Positions 23,486 through 34,673 of a DNA stretch of 64,000 nucleotides are shown here, piece by piece. Each line of letters opens with the position of its first letter. Position 1 is the stretch's first letter. Below the pieces are notes generated by a model. It ran no database searches. It was not told the origin of the DNA and saw only the letters and a list, made by a program, of their open reading frames with translations. This DNA comes from Gonapodya prolifera JEL478. Taxonomy: Eukaryota > Monoblepharomycota > Monoblepharidomycetes > Monoblepharidales > Gonapodyaceae. The position numbers and the translations under genes are program-made. Where the stretch lies: assembly GCA_001574975.1 (NCBI GenBank), contig KQ965753.1, forward strand, positions 394,713 to 458,712, in the 5' to 3' direction.

Positions 23486-26400
23486 ATGGAGAACTCGGGA
23501 ACTACAGACAGTGATCCCGCCACGAGGGCTCCTTCTCCCGCCTCTTCGCCCGCGCCAAACAAACTCGAGGAGGAATCGAGTCCCATAATCAGCGCAGAAA
23601 CGAGCGGAGACGACGACCACGCACACACGGAGAGGACGGCAACACCGGCCGATGTCGAACCGGAGGAGTGCCACGAGGACGATGAGGCTGGCGCCACGTC
23701 CCCGGTTGCAGATAAGCCCAAAGTTGCTGGAGAGCCGCCATTCGCAAAGTCGCCCGAGACCGCTGCGGATGAAGACAACGACGATGTCGTACACACTGCT
23801 TTGGAGGCGGATACGGAACACCACGAGGATGTTGTTGTGACTCTGTCTTCACCTCTGCCCGAGGCGGAAGTGACAACACCGGCCCCGAAAGACGAACCAG
23901 AGGAGTCTTCCGCTGTCGAGGACATGTCGTCTGTCACGAAATCTCCAGTTCCGCCGGTCGACGATAAAAAGGAGCAGCAGGAGGAACGGGCGCCATCACT
24001 ACCAATCAGCCCAGTCCACAAAACCCCTCTTCCCGCGACATCGACCACCACCTCCCCGCCAGCATCACTTCGCATTAACACAAGTCAAACTGTCAAAAGC
24101 GAAGCTATCCCCGAAGACTTCCCCGCCTCTCCCGCCATTCCTGTCCCCGTTGCAGCCACGTCCAGCGACACCCTTTCCTCGCTTGAAGCTGCGTTCGACA
24201 ACATTGGACTGTCGGGCCTTTCGTACGCTGACCGCGTAGAAAAGGTTCAAGAGTCGTTCATTCGCGCGGCGTCAAACGGCCAGCTCGATCGGGTTCTCCA
24301 CATACTCACCACCATCGACTTGAAGAAGTACCTGGATATAAACGCGAAGGACGAGGAGGGATCGGTACGTTCTCCACCCACCTTTCGCAACTGAATATCA
24401 CTTATCACCGTCCTCCTCGTAGACGGCTCTTATCTACGCCGCAGCCTCGGGACACGAAGAGATTGTGCACACTCTGCTGAGCGCTGGAGCGTCAGTGGAC
24501 GTAACGGATAAGGGTAAGCAGAAGAAATTCCTCCGTCTGGCGTTTTACTTCCTCGGTTCCTAACGACTGCCCCTCCTAGCCGGCTGGACCGCCCTTTCCT
24601 GGTCCTCCACCAACAACTTTTCCGCCATCTCCACCATGCTACTGGAAAACGGCGCCAAACCTCTCGCCGTCACCGAGCGTGGCTCCAAATCACGCAAATC
24701 GTCCGGCACCCCCGAGTACACGGCCTTAGAGAAACCCGTCGGACGCAACCGCGAGGGAAAGGGGCACAACCGCGCCGGAAGCGCCTATGCGTGGCGAGAC
24801 TCGGACGCTGCGCCTCAAAGTGCGGCAAGCACGCCTCCGTCAAGGTATACCCCGACGTCCCCCCGGACTCCCGGCTCGGCACACTCTGGTGGCTCGTCGT
24901 CCCCGGCGTTTGACTGGTCCACGTGTCGCCCGGACCAGATGCTGGTCTTTGACGAGCACCGCGTGGACGCTTTCATTGCTGCGTTGTCCCAGCCGTTCAC
25001 GGGAGCGCCGACGGACTCGGAGGTGGCACACCTGGTGTCGGATCCGAGACGAAACGTCGGAGCAAACGTGCTTATCTTGGCTGCGAGGTATGCGGCGAAT
25101 TATGGACCGAGAACAGCTCCGGCGAATCTATTTAGAGGATTGGAGTTTTATTTGAGGTCAATGTTTATGGTGAGTTTTGCACTCGACCCGGAACTCTGAT
25201 GTGCAAACAATTCTGACCCCTTATCCGTCATGATCGAAGTCCAACCCTCCCCGGCTCACGGATGCCCAAGTCATCACAGGCACATGCTACTGGCTCGGCC
25301 AACTGTACCAGCTGACCTACTACATCGCCCGCGACTTCACCCTCGAGTCCATCCCCAAGTACAACGCCCGGGTGCGCGTGCTTGCCGAAGATCTGTACCA
25401 CGGCTTGTGCGTGTTCCTCAAGGAGAGGGTCCGGAGGCTCGTCGAGGAATGCGTGCTGGAGTGCGACTCGGTGGAGTTTGGCGAGATCGAGTATGATACC
25501 AGGCCCGGGTGGTTGGCTCAGAGGGAGGAGGCGGCAGCGAGGAAGAGTGAGTTCATAATTCATTTGAGTAGGGTGTCTCACTCACAGGTCGCTTATGCTC
25601 CTAGCCCACGGTCGCAAACCGAGCACAACGGTGTACAGACCCGCCAGCCGTGACGCTCTCCGTCGGCACCGTGAACTCCCGTCCCTCTTCACTGGCGTAG
25701 TGACCGCGCTGGAGCACTACCGTGTCCCCCCCATGATCGGCCAGCAACTCATCCGGCAGCTCCTGTTCACCACCAACGCCGCCCTCTTCAATTCCATCAT
25801 CACACGCCGCGACATGTGCACCAGGATCCGCGCGATGCAACTGAAAACCAACATCCAAAAGACCGAGGAGTGGGTCCGAAACAACGCCCACATCGCCGGC
25901 GACCCGCGCGTGTTGCAATCGCTCACGCCCACGGTGCGGCTGCTCCAATTCCTCCAGCTCATCCACACTTGCGACTCGTTGGAGCGCTTCCTCGACTTCC
26001 AGGGTGCCGTCATCGGACCGCACCCCGATGGTCTCTCGTGGGCGCAGGCTCGCCGGGCCGTGCGCAACTACACGTACGAGGTCGGTGAGCCCCGGATGGC
26101 CGCGGAGGTGGAGGAGTATGTGGACATGTGCGCGTGGAGGATCGGCGAGGCGGCGAGGCTGGAGGAGATTGCGCCCATGGTCAAGGCGGCAGCGGGGACG
26201 GGGTCCAAGGTCGCCACGGACAAGAATACGGAAGCGGCACGCAAGTCGCCCTTGCCGGCGTCAGGACGCTCCCCTGAGCCACAGCGGTCGTCACCGACTC
26301 CATCAAGCGCGAGACAGGACACTGCTACGGGCGTCGAGCTCGTGAACGGCAATGACACACAGGCAGCTGGATTGGCCCGCGCCGATGTCAACCTTCTCCG

Positions 26401-26770
26401 CAGCGCCAGTCTCATCGAGACCCCCTCTGGCTCGGAGCGGAAGGGCAAATCCGTAGTGTACCGCCGCGTCTCGCTCGACAAGTACCGTTCGCTCCGGTAC
26501 CGGCCCAGCCACATCGCCAACGCCGTCGTGGCCGGGGAGGGAAAAGTGGACACTTCGAACGCCGAAGCCGACGCGGGCGACGTGGCGTACGTGACGGCCT
26601 ACTACAGCGGGACGCGAGATATCTACGATATCGACCTCGTGTTCTCGCCCAGAGTGCCTAGCTTCAAGGAGTGGCGCGAGAGCCTCAAGGGCGCCGAGAG
26701 CATCTCGGAGGTTCCCGTGGTGCCCGACGAGGTGCTAAGGGTTATTGATGGGCTGCGGTATTCGACGTGA
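23486..26770 (+). CDS. Ankyrin-repeat and DIL (dilute) domain protein
   Basis: Exons 23486-24364, 24423-24513, 24580-25169, 25240-about 25550, and about 25588-26770. The N-terminal 220 residues are acidic, Ser/Pro-rich and disordered. Two ankyrin-type repeats follow (TALIYAAASGHEEIVHTLLS; GWTALSWSSTNNFSAISTML), then a DIL domain (VITGTCYWLGQLYQLTYYIA ... LPSLFTGVVTALEHYRVPPM ... LFTTNAALFNSIITRRDMCT). This is the layout of fungal ankyrin-DIL proteins related to S. cerevisiae YPR089W. The DIL domain is otherwise known from class V myosin tails. The exon 4/5 junction is unresolved: the apparent donor (AAGA|GTGAGT) is phase 1 but the following frame needs phase 2. Confidence 0.85.
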
Positions 26771-27799
26771 TTTGTGAACGGGCAGGGAGGGAGGAGGAAG
26801 GAGGGAGGGCGTGTGATTAGATGGGTTTGGGAAGTGTTTGGGGAGTCACAGCCGTTGGACAAACTGGTGTCCTTTCACCTTATTACCACAGCATTAAATC
26901 TTTGCAACGTGTCGCGCGTTTTGTATTCTGTCATGATAAATCAACTACATAATCGCAATGTCCCGTCTGTTGTCCAACGCCTGTCGACATGACTCAATGA
27001 CTATTCTCTGGTGGGAGGCAGATCTTGGTCAGCGAGACTGAGGTCTAATTCACCATCTTCCAGAATATGAGAATGAACTTCTGTTGCTTCAAATTTGCAA
27101 ACGATTGAATGAATCTCACCTCCTGAAGCTTAACAAAAGCATTTTTGCAGTCATCTCACCCTCCGAGAGTTGACGCGTTTGTAGTGTTCGCGCGTTCAGA
27201 ACAGCTTGATCTGCTTGTCCTTGAGGAGGCAGTCACGTGGACGATATCCCCATCCTGCTGTACTCCCAGACCGACACAGAGCTGTAGAACGTGAAGAGAA
27301 GAATGCGTGTGTCGGGATAGTGGCCCCAATTTGCGGAGAAGACCAGTCAAGTCCTAACGACAGTAGACTCTCTCAAGGAAGAAATCTCGATTTCCGTACC
27401 CATAAAATCCAAGCAGAGTTCCAAAATTCTCTTGAAGAAGGCGGGGCCAAAGTGTGTCTCAAGACAGTGCACACTTCTACTTCAGCTGTCACTCCCCCTT
27501 TCGTCCGAAAACGCCCTCAGTACCTCTCTTCACGTCGTGCGCATGAAAGTCTCCCTCCTCACACGACATGTTGATCCTCGCAATCGCATCGGCGCCCACA
27601 AAACTCTACTCGCATCCACTGTTCGCGACCTCGCTTTCCGCTTAGCAAACATGCGGAACGTCTCGCAATTCTGTTTTTGACATGGCAGTAATTCTGAGAC
27701 AAGTCACAATACAAGTAAAAGTCTAAGCCGTGGAAATGCAGATGCAACATGATTCAATCAAGGCTAATCCCCAGCAACCCTCCCGACAAGCTACTAGAA
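26771..27799. other. About 1 kb without a supported gene
   Basis: Only short open stretches on both strands, with no recognisable motif or splice-supported exon chain. Probably the 3' flank of the ankyrin-DIL gene and the downstream region of PGHAE member 2. Confidence 0.5.
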
Positions 27800-28406
27800 T
27801 TAATACAAAGGCGGCGGGACAATTTGTGAGGAAGACCTGTATCGAGTCGGAATGCAATCCAACGGACTGGTGAGTGAAGGTACAGATGTGGAGACGTTCG
27901 CAAAAGAAACACTCACGATTGGGATTGGGGTGTCAAGACGACAGGAGGAGCATAACATTTCGGCGACTGCAGATGCGCGTAGACTTCCGGGCGTGCCAAG
28001 GGTTTCCAGCTCGTTACAAATCGAAGCTCAAAAAACAACCACAACGGAACTCACCATGCCCACACCGCATAGCATGACGCATCTCCCGCCTCTGCTCATT
28101 CATAGACCACTTAACTTCCTTCCTGCACCTTTTCTGAGCGTACCGGATCTCCTTCCGGGCACGCTTGAACGCCCTCCTTTCAGCGTGACCGGGAACTACA
28201 ACATCCAGGATCGCTCCGATGAGTGTGCGAGGTGGAGTTGCAGCATATATGATCACAGGCGAGGTCGAGGTGGAATTCGAAGCCGGGAGGAGCGGGGGAT
28301 CGTAAGCTGGGAGCGAAGCCTCGGCTTCGATGTGTGTGTACGAAGGGAGGGCTTCTTCGTGCTGCTGCTCGGAGATGGCAGCGTTGGGAGTGGATTTCGA
28401 GGTCAT
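27800..28406 (-). CDS. PGHAE-family small Pro-rich protein, member 2
   Basis: Exons 28406-28055, 27983-27917 and 27836-27800 give 151 aa. It is close to member 1: EEALPSYTHIE (PSY instead of PPSY), the core PPRTLIGAILDVVVPGHAER, the helix RKEIRYAQKRCRKEVKWSMN, and a Pro-rich end PPPLY. Intron phases (1, 2) and the 37-nt last exon match members 1 and 3. The terminal PPPLY is itself a PPxY motif, so this member may keep one WW ligand at its C-terminus. Right arm of the inverted duplication. Function unknown. Confidence 0.75.
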
Positions 28407-28785
28407 GTCTTTGATTCAATGTTTGCAATGTGTTCTGATGGACCCATTTGGGGAAGATGGTGTGTTTTTAAAGTGCTCGGTTCGGCTCGGGAGAATGGAG
28501 CTGAAGCCTGAGTGGAACCTCACTGGGTGAAGGTGTATCAGCCGGGACGCTTGGAGATCGCTACGATAAAGCGATAGGAGTAAATTTACGGCACTGGTAA
28601 CACTACGAGTGGGCTCTGAGGTGGCTTTGACGGTCGGTTGAAGCATGGAGGTGTCGTTGAGTATTTATTACAGTTATACCGAAAAAAGACTTAGGCAAAT
28701 GCACCTCTCAACCTTTTCATATCAAATGCCTCACGGTGGGGTTAAGATATATTACCATTTTTGTCCCCTATGTACCCCACCGATG
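27800..28785 (-). repeat. Right arm of inverted segmental duplication
   Basis: Inverted relative to 20101-21069. Includes PGHAE member 2, its 5' flank (CAGTGCCGTAAATTTACTCC type matches) and a hairpin-ended element at 28735-28781. The two copies differ by point changes and small indels, so the duplication is not recent. Confidence 0.75.
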
Positions 28786-29297
28786 CACAAAAAAATTATT
28801 AGAGCGCGACGAGAAGAAGACCTATGAGACAGGCACGAAATTCCAACACCTGTCCAGTCAGAGTGTTTACTGACGGTATTTTCCTTCATGTAATAGCACT
28901 AGGCAGTTCAGCTGTCTGTAATGAAAGCACATTACATGTAAGATATTGGAGCTTGTGCAGCAAGACTTACACAGGCGTCATGCTGCAAACTTTGTTTATC
29001 TTCCTCGCTGTTCGTCTGGCGCCTTGGGGTCGGAAACATCACGTCCCGGCTGGTTCTTCTACTAGTATAAGGCACCTTGAGCATCTCCCCCGGTTTTCAA
29101 AAGAGCAATAGCTCTTGGTTAACTCAATGCTCTGTTTCTGGACAACGTCAAGACTACAAAAAGCTACAGCGTGTATTTCATATGCACAACAAATGAGCGC
29201 GATGGAATGGTTATTCAGCTCCTCTCATGCCGGCATAACAGCTACAAGCAGAGTCGATGCCAACGTCCTCGACTCATGTCACGAGTACATTACGCCT
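28786..29297. other. Intergenic, about 510 nt, nothing recognised
   Basis: No coding or repeat signal that I can support between PGHAE members 2 and 3. Confidence 0.5.
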
Positions 29298-29942
29298 TTA
29301 AAAAGCGGGGGGCGGGCCCGGCGGAGGCGGGTACCTGATCCACGTCAAAAAGCCGTCAGTATTGGTACCTTTCTTCCTCGCTTTGGCTACTCGAACTCAC
29401 ATTTGAGGAGGAGGCGCGGCCGGGGGAGGATAAAAGACGGGAGGTTGTTGTTGTACAACTACCACTGCTGCAGTTTGAAGGACCGTTTGAAATGGATTGA
29501 CAGGGTTACTGACCCATCAAGGCGTTACGTACGATCGCAACCCACCTTCACCATGCCGCAAGGTATGTCGCACCTCGCGTCTCGCCTCCTTCTCAGCATG
29601 TCTTATCTCCCTCCTCGCTTCCTTCTCGGCATGCTTGTGCTCCCTCCAAGCTTCCTTCTCCGCATGCCGTATCTCTTTTCGGAGTTCCTTTTCCGACCTC
29701 TGCTCGGCGTGACCGGGAATCACAACGTCCAGAGCAGCTCCGATGATTCCACGTGGCGGGACATACGGAGCAGAGGAGGGCGGCCCAGGTGGGACGTACA
29801 ACGGTTGCTGGTAGCCTGGCGCATTGTTTGAGACATAGTTTCCCCCAGGAGGGCGATGCTGTCCGGCCAAAGGGGTGTAAGGAGGTGGTGCTTGCTCGAC
29901 CAGAGGCACAGATGGGGCCGTGATGATGTCTTTCGAGTCCAT
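29298..29942 (-). CDS. PGHAE-family small Pro-rich protein, member 3
   Basis: Exons 29942-29546, 29467-29401 and 29334-29298 give 166 aa. N-terminal PPPYTPL motif, a longer Pro/Gly/Gln stretch, the core PPRGIIGAALDVVIPGHAEQ, and a charged helix that repeats about every 12 residues (KEIRHAEKEAWREHKHAEKE and two further turns). The tail (VQQQPPVFYPP ... YPPPPGPPPAF) carries more Pro-Tyr motifs. The second and third exons have exactly the lengths (67 and 37 nt) of member 2, which confirms the model. It is the most diverged member and lies next to member 2 on the same strand. Function unknown. Confidence 0.78.
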
Positions 29943-30254
29943 CGAGCGTAGAAGTGTTACTTTGGTGGTCGTTCAATCGAGTTGTGGGTGTCTTATTCGG
30001 CTCTCGGCTCGGGTGAATGGGGCTGGTTGCGTTCCGTGCCAAGACTTTCAAACCGAACTAAGGCCGGCAAAGGCGGGACGAGCTTCACGTAACACATGTC
30101 ATACCGAGGAAGACAAATGAGCGGGACTGAAGTGCCTTTGGAGGGACAGTGCCGCCGTGGTTCAACTCACGAATTCCAAACCGACGCATTGCATTAAGTT
30201 CCAGTACGAATTCTCTTCCTCTCGAGCGAATTCCGTCTCGCCGACACTTATGCA

Positions 30255-31407
30255 TTGTTGGGTGATCGTGTTACACTTCTCCTTCGGGATGTCTTCGTTG
30301 AGATCATCAAGTCACTTACGGGGTCGAGCTTTTTCCGTCAAAATTTGGGCGACAGCGTATTGAATGTCTCCACGCTGCCGGTATTCATTTCAGTGAAAAC
30401 ATGTGTGAGGTCTGCGCCACTTGGCTCGGGCACATATTGACAAGGTGGAAATGCGAAGACGCCAGTTTCAATCCAACATCTCCATCAAGTTCGATTTGCG
30501 CGGTCCATGATTTCTTCACCGCGTCTCTTGCACGAGCCGAGCGTCATCAGAGAAGCCTTTTGGCGTCGGATTCTCGTGCCGAAGACAGAGAATCATCCTC
30601 ATGTGAGTCTCGAACCGATTGAGTGCGTCGAACCTCATCGATTGAACGCTCCTTCGCCCTCTCGCTTCTCGAACAGACGCTAATTTCAATGGATTGTCGT
30701 TTCCATAACTGTTATTGGCCTGCTTCTTGATTGTTGGCAAACCTCAGTCACACTTCGATTCGCCTTTTCATGGGATTGATTCTTCGCTCCCGTGAGTTGA
30801 AATCGGCGGAGAAGGACAAAACCTAACTAAAAGTGACGTCTTTTCTTTATTGGAAGTCGGTCCTGCTCCATCGTGGTATTCTTGTGTTATCGACTGGGTC
30901 AAATCGGAGCAACTTCTTGGGATGATTCGTCTTTCCGGTGAGGTGAAATTCAACAAAGAGACCGCATTGCGTAAGAAATTGAAACTCTTCTTTCCTCGGA
31001 AGGCTTTCTTCCTGGATAACGATGTTCTAGACTGATACAATCGACCCAACCCAACATTCAAGAATTATTTGACGTCCTCGTGAGTGTATCATACCCGAGT
31101 TGACTTTGATAGCGTAGTGACATTGCTTGTTCGTTCTTTTCACTCCAGTTCTGAACCACCGACCTTCGCGGAACTTCATTAGTTGAATCAACATTGCCCA
31201 CATCCGAACATGTTTCACTCAAAGCATTCACCGACACCGACCCAACAAGCAAAGTGCGTAAACAATATTTGCGATAAATTTCTCCTGTTTCCAATCTTAA
31301 GATGCTTCGTGCAAGCAAGGCGCTTCGAGTCGCTCTGGATTGATATCTTTCCGTCGGAACCTGAAATCTCCACCTCTCTCCTCTCTTTCGTATACCTCTC
31401 GCTTTGA
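30255..31407 (+). CDS. Uncharacterised spliced gene with small exons
   Basis: A chain of coding-like pieces bounded by GT-AG signals: about 30430-30605 (SIQHLHQVRFARSMISSPRL, donor GTGAGTC); about 30867-30940 (PSWYSCVIDWVKSEQLLGMI, donor GTGAGG); about 31030-31080 (LIQSTQPNIQELFDVL, donor GTGAGTG); and a last piece ending FPSEPEISTSLLSFVYLSL at 31407. Boundaries and frames between pieces are not proven. No known domain. Could also be a decayed gene. Confidence 0.3.
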
Positions 31408-32215
31408 ACAGCGTATTATGAGTATTGCTGATGATTGTGAACTATCGTGTGCTTCTAGCTCTCGCAGCGTGAGTTTCTTTGTGTTCGCAAGTTGATTTCA
31501 TTCCAACACAATGTCTTTGTACAGGATCCCTATCAATCTTCCAGTCTATATACGGCTACCCAAATGTGTGCCCGACATATATGGTCTTTTAAGCCACTAT
31601 GTTTTCCTCACATCTGTAGACCGGGTCGGGCATAACTGGCAGAAGCCACGTTTAGTGTGACCACTCCAGGTTGATGGGGAATCGCATTGCGACATTGATC
31701 AAAGGACCACTTCATGCAGTTATCTTTGCGCATGGAACAGGACATGATGGAAATTCTTTCTCGAGGCCTCCTCGCTGCATTGTAAGTATTCTTGATTGAT
31801 TTCCCGGTTTATGCACTGCACCGTGACGTCTTCCTCATTCACAAGATCCCCCCTTCACTCTTCTTGTATCGCTGTGTTTGTTTTGGGGAGAGAAGTTTTG
31901 AGAAGACGCAAGTACCACACTCGAATAGACCAGCAAAGATTTCTCCGTAAGTTTGTGAGGCGAAGTGGAACTTTTCTGAGCTAATTCTCTCTGTTTTCGA
32001 TATCCAGCAATTTCTTGTGACCCTCGCAATAACGAGAACATGAAGAAGTGTACGTGAGACTGTAATATGGATACAATTCTATATTCCTGTTGAAATTATA
32101 ATTCAATTCTTCACTTGGTGGTTGGTGACCAAAGTTTCGGTTGTCGCTGGTGTTTGGCCGTTGTTCGCGGAATCGTCGACGAAACACCGACAGCTATCCC
32201 AGCAGATATTTAAAC
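31408..32215. other. Intergenic, about 800 nt
   Basis: Upstream region of the phosphatase gene. No coding stretch with support. Confidence 0.5.
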
Positions 32216-34482
32216 ATGAAGCCGAAGGGCGACAACGCAGCGACACCTGGAGCGAAAAGGGTGGAGCGCTCGAACAGCATGTCCGGAAGAACTCTCGTAA
32301 AGAAATCGCACCAGGTAATTGTCAGACGAGAATTCGCAGATGCTCGAATTGATTGTCTGTTTGTCGACTTATTTCGTCTTATGCTCCCGTGATATGGGTG
32401 AATACAGAACGATCCTCGATATGAGTATCAACTGTTGGCACCAGCCGTTGGAAGTGTGAGTGACGCCATTTCCCTTCCCCGCTTCCATCGCTAATAAGTT
32501 TCGTTAATGTGAAGAATGGCGGCAATCAGACGCCAGGATCAAAGTCGGTGAGCCTTGCCCAGGAAAAGGTGCGTGCAGGTCACTCCCCCAGGGGCTGTCG
32601 CCCTCTTGTTTTTACCTCTATTTGACTCCGCGAAGTCGTCCGTATCTCCTGGGCCTCGACGTGGCGGCCGTGATGAGGGAAAGGAAGCCGCGCCACCAGT
32701 GATGGCAACGCAAAGCTTGTCTCCGCATGCCCCCTTCGACTCGGACTCGTTGACCACGTCGGGAGAGCTCGGTGATGTGGATGCCCTTCCGATCACTCCA
32801 AAACTAACGGCGGAACCTCCGGTTGGAAGCAAATCAAGCTCTTCCTTGGCGACGAAGTCAAAACCACGCAGAGGTCGCTCTGCTACTCTTCGAGGAACTC
32901 CCGGGGAGGAGTCTCATGCCACTGAATCGTTGAGGCCATCCAATGACGTTGTCCTTAATGCGGCCTCATCTCCAACTACTGTCCTCAGGCCATCAAGTGT
33001 GCTTCTTCCCCACGAAGGCAAGTTTCGCGGAACACGGTCACACAAAGTCGAAGCAGTCAACTCCTCGCACTCTCTTATCGATGCTTCACTGACGGATACG
33101 GTTGTAATCGCTCCCACAACAACTTCGACCAAAAGCCACCACTCCCGGAACAACGCAGTACACTGAAGCAGGGGAGCTCGCCGAAACGCCGGGGCTCCGA
33201 AGGTCGGCTCGCGTTCGAAATACTCCGCGGGAAGCGCATTCACAGAGTGCGACATCAGCCGTGGCGCTGAACGATACAGGTGGCGACCAGGAGTCGCCGG
33301 GGGACCAAGTTGGCCGCCTGCGTGGGTGCAGTCAAGGTCCAAGCGGCGGGAGGAAATACTCCTGTTCTCGTAGACAAGGCGGACTAGCGCCATCTTCAAA
33401 GGGTCGTGGCCGCTCAGGCAGCAAGGCCCAGGGCAGGAAAGGTCGACGAGCTCAAGGTATTATTCCTTACCCTGCAGTTTCACGACTGATGTGAGATTTC
33501 CCTCACTCTCATCTCGTCTATAGACCAGACGTCTTCGGTGGAGCGCACTGAATCTGATGTTCCTGATGATGTGAGCAGTTAGAGGTTATTTCCTTCCACG
33601 TTGTCTCATGATTTTCTTCTCCTGCGTCATCTGTCACTCTCATAACGTTCGAAGCGTGGACGATTTCTCCTTCCCTTGCCGCGGCCTGAGGATGTGGGGA
33701 AGATCGCGCTGGTTCTCGATCTGGATCAGACACTCATCTTCCGGTCCGCGAAGGTGCGTTGCAAATCCCGCTTGCGATATCAATACTACTGACGCCTTTT
33801 TATGTCGTTTGAAGGAGTTGAAGAATGCGGAGCTCGAGCTGACACTCAAAACTCCAGAAGGCCGAGCCACAACTCTCTTCATTGCTGTACGCCCCGGATG
33901 CGCTGAGCTCCTTACGGAAGCTGCGAAGCTCTGCGAAGTAATCCTGTGGACAGCGAGCCGATCTGAGGTGATGTTTTCTCCATGGTAATTTAAGGTACAT
34001 CATTCTAACTTGCATAATTTATGGGTGAAAAAAGTACGCCGACCCCATCATTGACTTCCTCGACGAGCAACACTGCATTACCCACCGTCTTTACCAACAA
34101 CACTGCTCCAAAGACGCAACTGGGGCCCTGGCTGTAAAGGTGAATTTATCATGCCAGCATTTGTAACCACTGCTTTCACGGCGACCCGCTCATGGTCTGA
34201 TCTTCATTCGGAATCGTACAGGATATTGCGAAACTCGGTCGTAATCTTCAGAGAGTTGTCGTAGTGGACGACTCTCCCGCGACGTATGTACTCAACCCGG
34301 ACAATGCCATCCCCGTCACGAGTTGGCGGGGGGATCCTGCAGACCAAGAGCTCGCGGTTGTAATGGATATTCTTCGAGGGATGCGTGGAAAGCCGGAGGT
34401 CCCCAAGTTCTTGAAACAAACCCTTACAGGAATTATGGGACTGGCTGCCGGGATATGGGACGGACGAATTGATTGGTATTGA
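32216..34482 (+). CDS. SCP/NIF-family (CTD-like) protein phosphatase
   Basis: HAD-superfamily Ser/Thr phosphatase of the FCP1/SCP/Nem1/Psr class. Exons include 32216-32314, 32408-32455, 32515-32547, 32579-about 33150, about 33250-33455, then exons starting near 33526, 33652, 33814, 34035 and 34222, ending at 34482. The catalytic loop is LVLDLDQTLIF (DxDxT with DLDQT). Downstream are VRPGCAELLTEA, EVILWTASRSEYADPIID (motif-II region) and RVVVVDDSPATYVLNPDNAI (VVDDSP, metal-binding Asp pair). The N-terminal 300 residues are Ser/Thr-rich and probably disordered. The target (polymerase II tail, lipin or other) cannot be read from sequence. Confidence 0.85.
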
Positions 34483-34673
34483 ATTCGGTGTATTGATTTT
34501 CGGTCGTGTCTTAATGATGATATATGGGGTATAAATTGTACAGCAAGTAAATAAGTAGTGCTGTGGAAGCGATTATCTTTGTAACGATTGCATGTTGACG
34601 ATTGATCTTGCCTTTGGGACGGTGTGAACCTTGGTCAAATTCTGCATCCGTTCCACGCGACAGCTTCATCGTA

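Noticed and set aside
23210-24081. Minus-strand open frames opposite the ankyrin-DIL N-terminus
   Set aside because: The plus-strand frame joins by in-phase GT-AG introns to recognisable ankyrin and DIL domains; the reverse frames are Ser/Gly-rich shadows of its acidic, Pro-rich codons.
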